Positions 63,394-64,000 of a stretch of 64,000 nucleotides of DNA are shown here, in pieces. Origin of the DNA: Flavobacteriales bacterium (GTDB lineage: Bacteria; Bacteroidota; Bacteroidia; Flavobacteriales_D; Crocinitomicaceae); the NCBI GenBank assembly GCA_947449575.1, contig CANFRV010000004.1, positions 1 through 64,000 of the forward strand. Reading direction: 5' to 3'. Numbering within the stretch: the first letter of the stretch is position 1; the number at the start of each line of letters is the position of its first letter. The notes under the pieces are model-generated. The model saw only the letters and a program-made list of their open reading frames with translations. It had not been told where the DNA came from and made no database searches. A program made the position numbers and the translations under genes.

Positions 63394-64000
63394 TAATTTC
63401 CTTTCTTTTTTAACTCGCCTGCCAACCAATTTTGGAAAATAGAAGCATTTTTAGTGTGTTCAGCTCCAGAAACCGCAAAATTATGTCGTCCAGAGTAATC
63501 TGGTTTAGCACACATAAAAATAAAATCAACGTCAGCCCTATTTAATACGGCATCTACTACAACCGTAGCAGGAATGCAAATTGGCCCCGGAGGCAAACCA
63601 TTGATTTTATATGTATTATAAGGACAATCTATTTCTCTATGTATGTTCAGTAAACGTTGAACACCTATTAATTGGTCACCCCAACAAAATTTAAAAGTGG
63701 GATCAGATTGTAATTTTACACCTTGATTTATTCGATTTAAATATAATCCTGCAATAATAGGCCATTCATCTGGATTTTGAGATTGCTCGGAATAGACAAT
63801 ACTAGCTAAAGTGACTACTTGTGAAGGAGATTTTAAGCCAATTTTAGTTATTTTAGCCATTCTTTCAGGTGTCCAAAAGTTTTTAAACTCCTTTGCCATT
63901 CTAGTAATAAATTGTTCTTCATCCGTATCATAATACATTTTATAGGTATTAGGCAGAAACAATGCAGGGATTTGAGCTAAAGTAAAATCATATTTCCCCA
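63393..64000 (-). CDS. mltG: Endolytic transglycosylase MltG, partial
   Basis: The C-terminal 202 residues of a YceG/MltG protein. The frame stays open to the window edge, so the N terminus (membrane anchor and LysM-like part) is outside. Visible motifs are FLPNTYKMYYDT, LASIVYSEQ with the catalytic Glu, GLYLNRINQGVKLQSDPTFKF and CPYNTYKINGLPPGPICIP, all hallmarks of MltG. It cuts nascent glycan strands at the inner membrane to end their growth. The stop overlaps the start of the amidase gene. Confidence 0.95.
   Translation of the reverse strand, partial: GKYDFTLAQIPALFLPNTYKMYYDTDEEQFITRMAKEFKNFWTPERMAKITKIGLKSPSQVVTLASIVYSEQSQNPDEWPIIAGLYLNRINQGVKLQSDPTFKFCWGDQLIGVQRLLNIHREIDCPYNTYKINGLPPGPICIPATVVVDAVLNRADVDFIFMCAKPDYSGRHNFAVSGAEHTKNASIFQNWLAGELKKKGN

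Noticed and set aside
1-64000. Mobile elements, prophage, CRISPR arrays, defence genes
   Set aside because: No transposase, integrase, phage structural gene, Cas protein or repeat-spacer pattern was seen on either strand; the DUF4268 protein alone is not enough to call a defence system.

Overview
The window is an AT-rich chromosomal segment of a Bacteroidota bacterium. It is most likely a flavobacterium-like member of Flavobacteriales, close to Crocinitomicaceae or Fluviicola in style. The evidence is: type IX secretion (T9SS) C-terminal sorting tails, FadL, Porin_10-like and outer-membrane beta-barrel proteins, Bacteroidota-specific DUF families (DUF1573, DUF4268, DUF6089, DUF4421-like), the archaeal/eukaryotic-type prolyl-tRNA synthetase, and recurrent -7 boxes of the form TAnnTTTG with an upstream TTTG or TTG about 19 bases away. 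I found no transposase, integrase, phage gene, CRISPR array or rRNA. The region reads as core chromosome with lineage-specific secreted proteins.

Layout. 0.2-5 kb: a sugar-type methyltransferase, a DUF1573 lipoprotein with an S41 protease, an NlpC/P60 hydrolase and a small membrane protein. 5-7.4 kb: a polyamine operon made of a fused SAM decarboxylase-spermidine synthase followed by an agmatinase-type ureohydrolase. 7.7-11.6 kb: a FadL porin, a GDSL-family lipoprotein whose catalytic residues are all replaced, and a T9SS-exported esterase. 11.6-18.4 kb: clpB and two secreted proteins sharing an unusual C-terminal tail. 18.7-26.2 kb: a LysM glucosaminidase, an all-helical protein, proS, two tRNA-Glu genes with rpsT, a Porin_10-like protein and a cold-shock-domain protein. 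26.1-32 kb: an AT-rich spacer, a DUF4268 protein, a T9SS adhesin-like protein, a lipoprotein, HMG-CoA lyase, pyrD and a DUF6089 outer-membrane protein.

32-35 kb holds a compact four-gene operon: an ECF sigma factor, a large single-pass membrane protein and two small secreted proteins, with overlapping reading frames. It looks like a self-contained envelope-signalling unit and is one of the two most interesting regions. 35-40.8 kb: a zinc-ribbon methyltransferase, oligopeptidase B, a DUF4421-like protein, a Smr-domain protein and an M50 protease. 40.8-48.2 kb: a complete histidine operon, hisG-D-C-B-H-A-F-IE, all on the minus strand. It is preceded by an unannotated 15-residue leader peptide with three consecutive His codons and a terminator, a classical attenuator and the second highlight.

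48.4-56.7 kb: hemB, a lipoprotein/secreted protein/ABCG-type transporter operon with an N-terminal TerB-like domain, fabG, a tRNA-dihydrouridine synthase, a hypothetical gene and a possible 47-residue small protein. 56.7-64 kb: a MarR regulator with an outer-membrane beta-barrel receptor, a secreted GH2 beta-mannosidase, a glycosylasparaginase-type amidase and mltG, which runs off the window edge. The mannosidase and glycosylasparaginase together suggest breakdown of N-linked glycoproteins.
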